Assembly (NCBI RefSeq): GCF_000424665.1
Contig: NZ_AUKI01000016.1
Location: forward strand, 62,001-126,000
DNA: 64,000 nt
Source: Salinimicrobium terrae DSM 17865
Lineage (GTDB): Bacteria > Bacteroidota > Bacteroidia > Flavobacteriales > Flavobacteriaceae
Direction: 5' to 3'
Shown: piece by piece, positions 27,870 through 37,823 of the stretch
How the letters are laid out: each line of letters starts with the position of its first letter
Position numbering within the stretch: the stretch's first letter is position 1
The notes under the pieces: model-generated
Told to the model about the DNA's origin: nothing
Seen by the model: only the letters and a program-made list of their open reading frames with translations
Databases searched by the model: none
Translations under genes and position numbers: made by a program

Positions 27870-29717
27870 ATGTGTGGAATAGTAGGATATATTGGTCACA
27901 GGGAAGCCTATCCCATTGTGCTAAAAGGACTCCAGAGACTGGAGTATAGAGGATATGACAGTGCGGGAATAGCACTTTATGATGAAAAAGAATTAAAAGT
28001 AAGCAAGACAAAAGGAAAGGTTGCCGATCTTAAGGCAAAGATGGAGAGTGAAGTCGATACTTCAGGAACTTTGGGAATTGGTCACACCAGGTGGGCAACT
28101 CATGGTGTACCAAATGACGTGAATTCCCATCCTCATATCTCAAATTCCGGAAATCTTGTGGTCATTCACAACGGGATTATTGAAAATTATGAAAGTCTTA
28201 AAAAAGAACTGACAAAGCGGGGTTACAAATTTGAATCTGATACAGATACAGAAGTACTGGTTAACCTTATCGAAGATGTTATTCTTAAGGAAAAGGTTAA
28301 ACTTGGAAAGGCGGTTCAAATTGCTCTCAATCAAACAGTAGGTGCATATGCCATTGCTGTTTTTGACAAAAGTAAACCTAATGAGATTGTGGTGGCTCGT
28401 CTGGGAAGTCCATTGGCTATTGGCGTTGGTGATGATGAGTATTTCATAGCATCAGATGCTTCTCCCTTCATCGAATTTACCAACAACGCCATTTATCTTG
28501 AAGACGGTGAAATGGCAGTAGTAAGACGTCACAAAGGGGTGAAAGTGAGAAAGATTTTTGATGACTCCCTTGTTGATCCTTATATACATGAGTTGCAACT
28601 CAATTTGGAGCAAATAGAAAAAAATAATTTTGATCACTTCATGCTCAAGGAGATCTATGAGCAGCCAAGTGCTATAAAAGATACCTACCGCGGAAGATTA
28701 CATGCAGAAGAAGGCATTATTCGTATGGCAGGAATTGATGATAATCTTGAGCGTTTTCTCAATGCCCGTCGAATAGTCATCGTAGCCTGCGGAACTTCAT
28801 GGCATGCAGGACTGGTCGCCGAATACATTTTTGAAGATCTTGCCCGAATTCCTGTAGAAGTTGAATATGCATCTGAATTCCGGTACAGGAATCCAATTAT
28901 TAATTCAGATGATATTGTTATCGCTATTTCCCAAAGCGGGGAAACGGCCGATACCATGGCAGCTATAAAACTTGCAAAAGAAAAAGGAGCTTTTGTGTTT
29001 GGAGTTTGTAACGTGGTTGGATCTTCCATTTCCAGAGAAGCTAATGCCGGAGCATACACTCATGCAGGTCCCGAAATTGGCGTGGCTTCAACAAAAGCGT
29101 TTACCACTCAAATCACAGTGCTTACTCTAATAGCTTTGAAACTTGCTAAAGCTAAAGGCACAATTTCAAATACAGATTATCATATGCATCTGCAGGAATT
29201 GGAAACTATCCCGCAGAAGATAGAGATAGCTTTAGAAGAAAATGACCATATCAAAGAAGTTGCTTTTAAATATAAAGATGCCCGTAATTGCCTCTACCTG
29301 GGCCGTGGCTTCAACTTCCCGGTTGCTTTGGAAGGAGCTCTCAAACTTAAGGAGATTTCCTACATTCACGCTGAAGGTTATCCTGCTGCCGAAATGAAAC
29401 ACGGGCCTATTGCTCTTATTGATGAAGAGATGCCGGTAGTGGTCATAGCCACGAGAAAAGGACACTATGAAAAGGTGGTGAGCAACATTCAGGAGATTAA
29501 ATCCAGACAAGGGAAGATCATTGGAATTGTAACCGAAGGTGATACCAGTGTGCGGGATCTTGCGGATTACGTGATTGAAGTACCCGATACAATTGAGGCT
29601 CTTACGCCACTTTTAACAACGATACCATTGCAGTTGCTGTCATACCACATTGCAGTAATGCTTGGGAAAAATGTGGACCAGCCCAGGAATTTGGCGAAAT
29701 CGGTAACGGTGGAATAG
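27870..29717 (+). CDS. glmS: Glutamine--fructose-6-phosphate aminotransferase (isomerizing)
   Basis: The 615-residue enzyme makes glucosamine-6-phosphate, the first step to UDP-GlcNAc for peptidoglycan and LPS. Cys2 (MCGIVGYIG) is the glutaminase nucleophile; TRWATHG and HNGIIEN lie in the glutaminase domain (1-240). Two SIS sugar-isomerase domains follow (about 290-430 and 460-600), with SQSGETADTMAA (about 352-363) and the C-terminal PRNLAKSVTVE. No glmS ribozyme-like sequence precedes it, since it starts 3 bp after the DUF4270 gene. A strong terminator follows. Confidence 0.97.
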   Translation: MCGIVGYIGHREAYPIVLKGLQRLEYRGYDSAGIALYDEKELKVSKTKGKVADLKAKMESEVDTSGTLGIGHTRWATHGVPNDVNSHPHISNSGNLVVIHNGIIENYESLKKELTKRGYKFESDTDTEVLVNLIEDVILKEKVKLGKAVQIALNQTVGAYAIAVFDKSKPNEIVVARLGSPLAIGVGDDEYFIASDASPFIEFTNNAIYLEDGEMAVVRRHKGVKVRKIFDDSLVDPYIHELQLNLEQIEKNNFDHFMLKEIYEQPSAIKDTYRGRLHAEEGIIRMAGIDDNLERFLNARRIVIVACGTSWHAGLVAEYIFEDLARIPVEVEYASEFRYRNPIINSDDIVIAISQSGETADTMAAIKLAKEKGAFVFGVCNVVGSSISREANAGAYTHAGPEIGVASTKAFTTQITVLTLIALKLAKAKGTISNTDYHMHLQELETIPQKIEIALEENDHIKEVAFKYKDARNCLYLGRGFNFPVALEGALKLKEISYIHAEGYPAAEMKHGPIALIDEEMPVVVIATRKGHYEKVVSNIQEIKSRQGKIIGIVTEGDTSVRDLADYVIEVPDTIEALTPLLTTIPLQLLSYHIAVMLGKNVDQPRNLAKSVTVE

Positions 29718-29753
29718 TAATAGGATCAAGCTTAGAAATAGAACAAAATAAAT

Positions 29754-29785
29754 AAAAAAGAACGCCATTAAGCGTTCTTTTTTAT
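29754..29785. terminator. Bidirectional terminator after glmS
   Basis: A perfect 12-bp stem, AAAAAAGAACGC (29754-29765) with GCGTTCTTTTTT (29772-29783), encloses a 6-base loop. The A and T runs let it work on both strands; it ends the glmS operon. Confidence 0.88.
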
Positions 29786-30115
29786 TTAGCAGTTAATTAT
29801 TAGAGGTTTTTTAATAAAAATCCATTTGATCTGAATTCTCTTTATGCCTTTTATACTTATATACTTAAGGGTTGGAGACAGGAAATGAGTGATTATCAGA
29901 GAAAGTAAAAGAGCAAAACTTTTTTTCAAAGCAGGAAAAAAGAAATCAAGTGTTCCATATATATTTAAGTAAATAATAATGAAGAGAATAATCCGGAAAA
30001 AAGATGTATCTGTAATTTTTATCATGTTTTACTTTTCTGGCTTCTGGAACCCAAAAATTGTTTTTAAAGATAGACATTTTCCCGTTGTAAGGCCTTATGG
30101 AGGAATCAAAAATGT

Positions 30116-30173
30116 CTTTTTTAGGAAATATTTTTCCGAAGCAAAACTTCGACAGCCTGCTTTCCTAAAAAAG
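30116..30173 (+). ncRNA. Structured intergenic element upstream of atpD (nested inverted repeats)
   Basis: A perfect 13-bp inverted repeat, CTTTTTTAGGAAA (30116-30128) and TTTCCTAAAAAAG (30161-30173), encloses a small hairpin CGAAG-caaaa-CTTCG (30137-30151). It lies in the 596-bp gap between glmS and atpD, where I see no convincing gene (two 70-80-codon frames there look like noise). It could be a small RNA, a processing site or a degenerate repeat. Labelled ncRNA only as a structural candidate. Confidence 0.35.
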
Positions 30174-30209
30174 TTATTATTTCTCTTATAGACTTTTATA
30201 CAAAAAAAC

Positions 30210-30217
30210 TATCTTTG
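30210..30217 (+). promoter_or_regulatory. Candidate -7 box for atpDC
   Basis: TATCTTTG matches TAnnTTTG, about 97 bp before the atpD ATG; no clear TTTG at -33. If real, atpD has a leader of roughly 90 nt. Confidence 0.4.
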
Positions 30218-30310
30218 CAGCCTGAAAAAGGCAATGGCTTTTTATCATTTTGAAAAAGTTGTTAGAGGTTCTTTTTTAGTTATTTATAAAAAAACAATAT
30301 AAAGGAATAG

Positions 30311-31825
<1,515 letters not shown>

Positions 31826-31831
31826 GCAGAG

Positions 31832-31882
31832 AAATCCCAATAAACAAATTCCAAAAGTAGGTGCTATTGGAATTTGGGATTT
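31832..31882. repeat. Nested inverted repeat between atpD and atpC
   Basis: AAATCCCAA (31832-31840) pairs with TTGGGATTT (31874-31882), and AAATTCCAA (31846-31854) pairs with TTGGAATTT (31867-31875), the two right arms overlapping by 2 bases. This would put a long A/T-rich hairpin in the atpDC message just before atpC. It may set the subunit ratio (three beta to one epsilon) or stabilise the upstream part of the message. Confidence 0.65.
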
Positions 31883-31905
31883 GAAATTTGTAATTTTTGA
31901 AAATT

Positions 31906-32196
31906 ATGTATTTAGAAATAGTTACTCCTGAAGCAGTTTTACTCAGTGCAGAAGTTGATTCGGTAAGTGTGCCGGGAGTGGAAGGGCAGTTCCAGATGTT
32001 GAACAATCACGCCCCAATCGTTTCGGTGCTTGCAAAAGGTGAGATCAAGGTATTTACTCATTCTCATCCGGTGAGTTCAGATGATCTTGCTAAGAGCTTC
32101 AAAAGGGATGCAGGAGACAGTAAAATCCTCATTCTTTCCGTTGATGGTGGCGTTGTTGAAATGAAAGACAATAAAGTCATCGTTCTGGCCGACTAA
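31906..32196 (+). CDS. atpC: F1Fo ATP synthase epsilon subunit
   Basis: From ATG 31906 the protein has 96 residues and matches the N-terminal beta-sandwich of F1 epsilon (MYLEIVTPEAVLLSAEVDSV, then VPGVEGQFQMLNNHAPIVS). The C-terminal two-helix inhibitory domain is absent; after the sandwich there is only VVEMKDNKVIVLAD. Short epsilon subunits are common in Bacteroidota. Without the helices, the usual epsilon-type inhibition of ATP hydrolysis should not occur. A terminator follows. Confidence 0.93.
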   Translation: MYLEIVTPEAVLLSAEVDSVSVPGVEGQFQMLNNHAPIVSVLAKGEIKVFTHSHPVSSDDLAKSFKRDAGDSKILILSVDGGVVEMKDNKVIVLAD

Positions 32197-32218
32197 GCTT
32201 AAAGAAATTTTTAATAGG

Positions 32219-32249
32219 AAAACCTGTTGTGAAAGCAACAGGTTTTTTT
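32219..32249 (+). terminator. Rho-independent terminator after atpC
   Basis: An 11-bp perfect stem, AAAACCTGTTG (32219-32229) with CAACAGGTTTT (32236-32246), loop TGAAAG, followed by T to 32249. Confidence 0.9.
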
Positions 32250-32279
32250 AGGTTTTATTTATTTCATTCGACTAATGCC

Positions 32280-32648
32280 GCTCCTCCGGAGCTCCTTAAT
32301 TCGAGGTAATTTTTTTACCTATAAATATTTCGCTCCTCTGGAGCTACTCCTAAATATTGGGCTAAATCCCAGAGGAGATAGAATTTAATCCTCCGGCTAA
32401 AGCCGTAGGCAATTCATGTTCCTATTGTACAAAAGTGACTCAATTCTGGACAATTTGAGCCTCAGAGAGGCGGCATGTTTATAGGAGAAAATCATAGTAT
32501 AAGGATCAAGCTCCAGAGAAGCGATTTATACATCCGTCCTAAAATTCGCTTTGAATAAATCTCCATGAACTTGAGGCAGTGGAGAAGATGGTATTCAAAA
32601 ATGTGTTTTAGCCCAAGCTAACGGCTAACCGCTAATAGCCAACAGCTT
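32280..32648. repeat. Intergenic cluster of short palindromic hairpins
   Basis: This 459-bp gap holds no gene but at least five small perfect hairpins: GCTCC-TCC-GGAGC (32280-32292), AGGTAA/TTACCT (32304-32320), GCTCC-TCT-GGAGC (32332-32344), CGGCT-AA-AGCCG (32394-32405) and GCCTC-AGA-GAGGC (32459-32471), plus an imperfect dyad AAGCT...GGCTA / TAGCC...AGCTT (32615-32648). Two hairpins share the same stem. The look is that of a REP/MITE-like dispersed palindromic element. I recall similar CTCC/GGAG palindromes between flavobacterial genes but could not check copy number. Confidence 0.55.
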
Positions 32649-32655
32649 AAATTTT

Positions 32656-34428
32656 TTATTTAGCCGACAACCATTCCTCCCTCGCCGCAACAGCCTTTGG
32701 TGAAGCATTTTCATCAATGGTTATTTTATAAATAGGATCTTCTTCTAAAATGACAATTTTCTTCATCTTATTGCCGTGACGTTCAATTTTCAGCTCAAGA
32801 GTATCTCCCGGACTATATTTTTCCAGTTCCTCTTTCCAGGAATTCTCAGTTGTCAGGATATTTCCATTGATCGAGATAATTTTGTCTCCCTTGCCAAGAC
32901 CTGCTTTGTAAGCAGGAGTCTTTCTCTGAGGATTACCGCTTATAAAAAAACTGTCTTCGTCACTTGTTAGAGAGGTGCCAAAAAAGGCATTTTCTGAATC
33001 TCTTTTTATTTGCAGACCAACGTCGGCAAAGAGTTTTTCATAATCTAGCATTTTGCTGTTGTAGATATAGTTTTGAAAGTAATTTTCAGCAAATTCCTTT
33101 CCGGCGTAATTGGTTAAAGCTCTTTCCAGATCTTCCAGGTCATATGGAATTTCCGGTTCGCCGTAGGTTTCCCACATCAGTTGCATGAATTCATCCAGGT
33201 TGTGCCCTTTTTGACGTAGCTTTAAGTCGAGTGCCAGGCCGAGCATGCTTCCGTAGGAATAATATGAAATGAAGGTGTTTTCCCTATTTACAGGATCAAT
33301 GGAAGCGGCTGCATCAACAAAGGGCGCCTGATAACTCATCTCTACCGGGCTGAAGTAATCCCTGGCCGGAGAATTCCAAACGTAATTGAAGGTGCCGTTG
33401 AGACTTTTGGCGTATTCTTCCGGGGTGTAGATTCCGGCGCGAGCCAAAGTAAGGCCGGTGTAGTAACTGGTAAAACCTTCGGCGAACCACAACAATCCGC
33501 TCATATTGGCTTCAGTGAAATCAAATGGCTCCAGAGATTCAGGACGAATTCTCTCCACGTTCCACGCATGGAAGAATTCGTGTGCTACTGTTCCAATATT
33601 CCGCTCCATTCCGCCTTCTGCCAATGGTAGCGAACTGGTAAGGATTGTGCTGTTTCTATGCTCCATGCCGTCACCGGAAACGTTTGGCATATAACAGGCC
33701 AAGAAAACATACTTATCAAAATCAAACTCCGGTAATTCTTCAAAAATCGCTTTTTGCTGCCTCACAATCTCCTTTACCTGTTCCCAATATTCAACAAATT
33801 CCTGCTCGGTCCCCGGATGATGTAAGATAAATCTTATCAATTCTCCATCAAGTTCAAACTCCCTGCTGTCAAAATTGCTGATCTCGGTTGGGCTATCCAT
33901 AAAGTAGTAAAGATCTGGAGCGTAATATTTGTTCGCTTCGAGCTGCTTCAGCTGGGTTGCTATTTTCCATTCAGGGTGATGTTGGGTGTTAAAAGTGATT
34001 TCTACAGGACGTTCTTTTAGAGATTCAGAATACATAAAAGTCGCCGGAATATTGAGATGAGCATGAGTTTGATCTATTTGTGTATAAGTGCCATCGGCAC
34101 GGTTTCCGAAGAGAATATATTCCAGGTTCACTGTGCCGTCATGTCCTGTAATAGTCCAGGAATAGGGGTCGGGACGAATGATCTCCAATTTTTCTCCTTT
34201 TGAGTTTGTAGCTTTTACTCCGTAAACATTCTTTGCGAATTCATGCAAGGCATAGCGACCGGGAGAGGTGCGACTCATTCGTACCGTAAAACTATCCTGC
34301 TCAAGATCGGGAAAATAGACCTTTACGTTTGCCTCGTGATGTTCAGCGTTTTCAAAGGAAATGTTATAGGTATTAGTCTGGCCAAAACAATAGGAAGTAA
34401 AAAGAAGAAAAAGAGCTAAGATTCGCAT
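32656..34428 (-). CDS. M61-family metallopeptidase (glycyl-aminopeptidase-like) with PDZ domain
   Basis: The 590-residue protein has a signal peptide (cleavage near CFGQ, residue 17), an N-terminal beta domain (about 20-180), a thermolysin-like catalytic domain with HEFFH at 283-287 and the third zinc ligand Glu317 (WFAEGFTSYY), and a PDZ domain (about 470-560: AYKAGLGKGDKIISINGN). This layout is that of peptidase M61, which cleaves N-terminal Gly and Ala from peptides. All zinc ligands are present so it should be active in the periplasm. It is transcribed away from the mrp operon. Confidence 0.92.
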   Translation of the reverse strand: MRILALFLLFTSYCFGQTNTYNISFENAEHHEANVKVYFPDLEQDSFTVRMSRTSPGRYALHEFAKNVYGVKATNSKGEKLEIIRPDPYSWTITGHDGTVNLEYILFGNRADGTYTQIDQTHAHLNIPATFMYSESLKERPVEITFNTQHHPEWKIATQLKQLEANKYYAPDLYYFMDSPTEISNFDSREFELDGELIRFILHHPGTEQEFVEYWEQVKEIVRQQKAIFEELPEFDFDKYVFLACYMPNVSGDGMEHRNSTILTSSLPLAEGGMERNIGTVAHEFFHAWNVERIRPESLEPFDFTEANMSGLLWFAEGFTSYYTGLTLARAGIYTPEEYAKSLNGTFNYVWNSPARDYFSPVEMSYQAPFVDAAASIDPVNRENTFISYYSYGSMLGLALDLKLRQKGHNLDEFMQLMWETYGEPEIPYDLEDLERALTNYAGKEFAENYFQNYIYNSKMLDYEKLFADVGLQIKRDSENAFFGTSLTSDEDSFFISGNPQRKTPAYKAGLGKGDKIISINGNILTTENSWKEELEKYSPGDTLELKIERHGNKMKKIVILEEDPIYKITIDENASPKAVAAREEWLSAK

Positions 34429-34671
34429 GATTATTTTTTTTGCTGAAAATAGAAAAATTTCTGCAGACCGCTGCTCCTGAAGTGACTATGGTATTTGAGC
34501 AGGAACAGGAACTTTTATTTTTGGCAAAGTAACTGAGTTTCAGAACTAAATATTTCTGCTGCAGAAGCTGCAAATTTTATAAATATCAAAAAATGATATT
34601 TCTATCCGAATTTTTTCCTGAAGAATTTGGATCAAATTTCAAATTCAGGGTTAGTAAAAAGACTTCAGGGG

Positions 34672-34702
34672 TTTAAATCCTCAGTTTTTCCTGCTATATT
34701 TG
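34672..34702 (+). promoter_or_regulatory. Promoter of the mrp operon
   Basis: TATATTTG at 34695-34702 is a full -7 match, with TTTA (3 of 4 to TTTG) at 34672-34675, exactly 19 bases upstream. The leader to the mrpA ATG is about 22 nt. The rest of the 301-bp divergent gap 34429-34729 holds no other recognisable feature. Confidence 0.6.
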
Positions 34703-34729
34703 TGTTTCCAGATTATTTGAACGTTCCCT

Positions 34730-37048
34730 ATGCTTACAGCTATACTTTCAGGTTTTATCTTTTCCATTTTTCTGGTCTTCGCCGGAAAGTTTTTTAAAGG
34801 TAAACTTGCTGTACTTTCTTCGCTCGTTCCGCTCGCATTGTTTATTTATTTCCTGTCGTTTATCCCACAAGTGGCTAACGGTGAAGTAATACGACAAAGC
34901 CATGAGTGGGTCCCCAGTCTAGGGCTTAATCTGGATTTTGCCCTGGATGGGCTTTCCCTCTTATTTTCTCTTTTGATCACGGGAATCGGATTCCTTGTAT
35001 TTGCTTATACCGCAGCATATTTAAAAGGACATGATTACCTTGATCGATTTTATGGCTATTTGGGTATGTTCATGGGTGCTATGCTGGGGCTGGTGCTGAG
35101 TGATAACCTTCTCTCCATGTTCATATTTTGGGAACTTACGAGTATTAGTTCCTTTTTCCTGATTGGTTTTAATAATACAAGTGAAGCCTCTCGAAAATCG
35201 GCTGTACTTGCACTTGCTATCACAGGTTCCGGAGGGTTTTTATTGCTGGCAGGCGCTCTCTTACTTGGTGGGGTGGCAGGCACTTACAGTATTTCTGAAA
35301 TGGTTGGTCTTAGCGATACCATTATCCAGAGTGAATACTACGTCTGGATCGTCATTCTGATATTTGGCGCAGCTTTTACAAAATCGGCTCAGTTCCCCTT
35401 CCATTTCTGGCTTCCGGGAGCGATGAAAGCACCAACGCCTGTCTCCACCTACCTTCACTCGGCGACCATGGTAAAGGCAGGAATTTACCTCTTGTTGCGA
35501 TTTACACCTGTATTGGGAGGAGAAGACATCTGGAACACCACTCTTATTACAGTGGGCGGAATAACCATGTTCTATGCTGCTGTTCATACGCTTTTTAGGA
35601 CAGATCTTAAAGGTGTGCTGGCTTATTCCACGATTTCGGTTCTTGGAATTTTAGTTTTTCTCATTGGTCTTGGTACCCAGTATGCTTTGACAGCCGCAGC
35701 TGTCTACATTATCGTTCACGCACTTTATAAAGCAACTTTGTTCCTGGTCACAGGAATTATCGATCATGAAACGGGAACACGTGATGTTACACGTCTTGCC
35801 GGATTACGAAAAGTGATGTTGCCTGTTGCCATAGCAGGATTCCTTGCCGCTTTATCAAGTGCAGGAATGCCTCCTTTTGTAGGCTTTGTTGGGAAAGACC
35901 TGGTCTACGAATCCACGCTTCAGATGGGTTCCTGGTCTGTAGTACTTACTGCGGTAGCCATTGCCACGAATATTCTTGTGCTGTATGCCGGTTTTGTCGC
36001 CGGAATTAAACCTTTTACAGGCAAACTACCTGAAGGTTTTTCAAAAGTTCACCTACCTGGTTTCCTTATGTGGCTTCCCCCGGTGATCCTGGCTGTACTT
36101 GGTTTGATCGTGGGTATTTTCCCCTCCTTTATTGATGGGCCCCTTGTGAAGCCCGTAGTCGATGCCGTAGGGATGGATGGAAGCGCAGTGCAATTAAAAC
36201 TATGGCATGGCTTTAATTTAGTCCTGGGGTTAAGTGCTTTAACACTTGCTGTAGGATTTCTGCTGTACTTCTTCTTCAAGCCCTCTAAAAATAAAGAAAG
36301 AAAAATTGCCCGCTATGATTTTATGGCACCAATCACACTCATTACAGGCTTCGGGGATTCCTTTACAAGATTTTCAAACTGGTGGACCCGCATCTTTCAA
36401 AATGGATTTCTTCGGAATTATGTATCGACGATAATTCTCTTCCTGGTGGTTTTAGTGGGATATTCATTGTTTACAGATCACGACGGAATTCCTATAGACT
36501 TCTCTTCTTTTTCGAGGATGACTTATTATGAGATGATCATCATGGGAATCATGTTCCTGGCAATTATTTTTGTTGTGGGGGCGAGGTCGAGATTGACAGC
36601 CGTTGTTGCTATGGGTGTGGTGGGATACGCTATTTGTCTCATGTTTGTGATCTATAGTGCGCCAGATCTTGCAATGACTCAATTTTCCATAGATACTCTT
36701 ACGGTAATACTATTTGTACTTGTCCTGTCAAGTTTGCCCAAGTATTTGTCAATTTCAGATTATAAGATGAAAGCTATTGATGGCGTCCTTTCTATTTCGT
36801 TTGGAATACTAATAACCCTTGTAGCCTTGGAAGTCCTTGGCGAACCCGTAGATAAGGAAATTAGTAATTATTATGCAGATAATGCCTACATCCTGGCTAA
36901 GGGTAAAAATGTTGTGAACGTTATCCTGGTAGATTTTAGAGGGGTTGATACTTTTATGGAAATCGCGGTATTAACAATAGCTGCTATTGGGGTTTTTAGC
37001 TTGTTGAAACTTAGGTTGAGAAGAGATGATAGGGAATTAAAAGACTAA
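34730..37048 (+). CDS. mrpA: Mrp-type Na+(K+)/H+ antiporter subunit A
   Basis: The 772-residue, largely hydrophobic protein resembles the ND5/NuoL-like subunit of Mrp antiporters, which expel Na+ in exchange for protons. The proton-channel motif region is visible (FPFHFWLPGAMKAPTPVSTYLHSATMVKAGIYLL split over about 225-258, with conserved Lys and His), and a C-terminal DUF4040/MrpA tail (about 590-765) ends in a charged segment. It opens a seven-gene operon in the order A-B-C-D-E-F-G, with gaps of 3-5 bp or overlaps. Confidence 0.95.
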   Translation: MLTAILSGFIFSIFLVFAGKFFKGKLAVLSSLVPLALFIYFLSFIPQVANGEVIRQSHEWVPSLGLNLDFALDGLSLLFSLLITGIGFLVFAYTAAYLKGHDYLDRFYGYLGMFMGAMLGLVLSDNLLSMFIFWELTSISSFFLIGFNNTSEASRKSAVLALAITGSGGFLLLAGALLLGGVAGTYSISEMVGLSDTIIQSEYYVWIVILIFGAAFTKSAQFPFHFWLPGAMKAPTPVSTYLHSATMVKAGIYLLLRFTPVLGGEDIWNTTLITVGGITMFYAAVHTLFRTDLKGVLAYSTISVLGILVFLIGLGTQYALTAAAVYIIVHALYKATLFLVTGIIDHETGTRDVTRLAGLRKVMLPVAIAGFLAALSSAGMPPFVGFVGKDLVYESTLQMGSWSVVLTAVAIATNILVLYAGFVAGIKPFTGKLPEGFSKVHLPGFLMWLPPVILAVLGLIVGIFPSFIDGPLVKPVVDAVGMDGSAVQLKLWHGFNLVLGLSALTLAVGFLLYFFFKPSKNKERKIARYDFMAPITLITGFGDSFTRFSNWWTRIFQNGFLRNYVSTIILFLVVLVGYSLFTDHDGIPIDFSSFSRMTYYEMIIMGIMFLAIIFVVGARSRLTAVVAMGVVGYAICLMFVIYSAPDLAMTQFSIDTLTVILFVLVLSSLPKYLSISDYKMKAIDGVLSISFGILITLVALEVLGEPVDKEISNYYADNAYILAKGKNVVNVILVDFRGVDTFMEIAVLTIAAIGVFSLLKLRLRRDDRELKD

Positions 37049-37052
37049 TAGG

Positions 37053-37466
37053 ATGAAGACATTGATTTTACGTACCGCCTCAAATTATATGTTGCCGCTA
37101 CTATTGGTATTTTCTGTATTTATACTACTGCGGGGTCATTATTTACCCGGCGGAGGTTTTGTAGGGGGATTAATTGCTTCTATTGCCTTTGTTCTCCATG
37201 CTTTTGCTAACGGGCTGGGAGATACACGAAAGTTATTAAAGTTTCATCCCGGTTTTCTAATGCCTGCAGGTCTCTCTGTAGCATTCCTTAGTGGGATCTC
37301 ACCTATTATATTTACCGGTGAACCTCTAATGACGGGGATATGGTATCCGGATTCTCTGCCTATTGTAGGTAATTTGGGATCGGCTTTATTTTTTGACATT
37401 GGTGTTTATCTGGTGGTATTGGGAGTGACCCTAACCATAATTTTCTCAATTTCTGAATCTGCTTAA
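37053..37466 (+). CDS. mrpB: Mrp antiporter subunit B
   Basis: The 137-residue protein has four hydrophobic segments and the MnhB signature GHYLPGGGFVGGLIASIAF (about 29-47). It is an integral part of the Mrp complex in the inner membrane. It starts 4 bp after mrpA. Confidence 0.93.
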   Translation: MKTLILRTASNYMLPLLLVFSVFILLRGHYLPGGGFVGGLIASIAFVLHAFANGLGDTRKLLKFHPGFLMPAGLSVAFLSGISPIIFTGEPLMTGIWYPDSLPIVGNLGSALFFDIGVYLVVLGVTLTIIFSISESA

Positions 37467-37469
37467 GCT

Positions 37470-37823
37470 ATGGAAGTCCTTTTAGCCATCATAGTTGGAA
37501 CTCTTTACGCTGCGGGCATTTATATGATCCTGAGACGCAGCCTGGTGAAGCTCATCATTGGGATCATCCTGCTGGGAAATGGAGCAAATCTGCTTATCTT
37601 CCTGCTTGGGCGCATAGCCAAAGGTGCACCCCCTATAATTCCGGGGGATTCAAAAGTTTTTCTGGAAGCGTATTCAGATCCGCTTCCGCAGGCCCTTATC
37701 CTTACTGCAATTGTCATAAGCTTTGGGCTTCAGTCTTTCGCCATTGTTCTTGTCAAAAGAGCACATAAAGTTGTGAAGACAGATGATCTTGATGAAATGA
37801 ATGCAACAGACGAATACTCATGA
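37470..37823 (+). CDS. mrpC: Mrp antiporter subunit C
   Basis: The 117-residue protein is NuoK-like: three transmembrane segments, including [20 protein letters not shown] with the GNGANLLIF helix (about 16-45), and [20 protein letters not shown] (about 70-89). The tail is charged. Its stop overlaps the mrpD start by 4 bp (ATGA), indicating translational coupling. Confidence 0.93.
   Translation: MEVLLAIIVGTLYAAGIYMILRRSLVKLIIGIILLGNGANLLIFLLGRIAKGAPPIIPGDSKVFLEAYSDPLPQALILTAIVISFGLQSFAIVLVKRAHKVVKTDDLDEMNATDEYS

Noticed and set aside
29786-30191. Two open frames of about 70-80 codons (minus 29786-30025, plus 29979-30191) between glmS and atpD.
   Set aside because: AT-rich, low-complexity composition, no recognisable motif, and they overlap on opposite strands and cover the inverted-repeat element; treated as chance frames.
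34373-34573. Small minus-strand frame upstream of the M61 peptidase, in its promoter region.
   Set aside because: Overlaps the true start of the M61 gene in another frame and shows no domain or signal.
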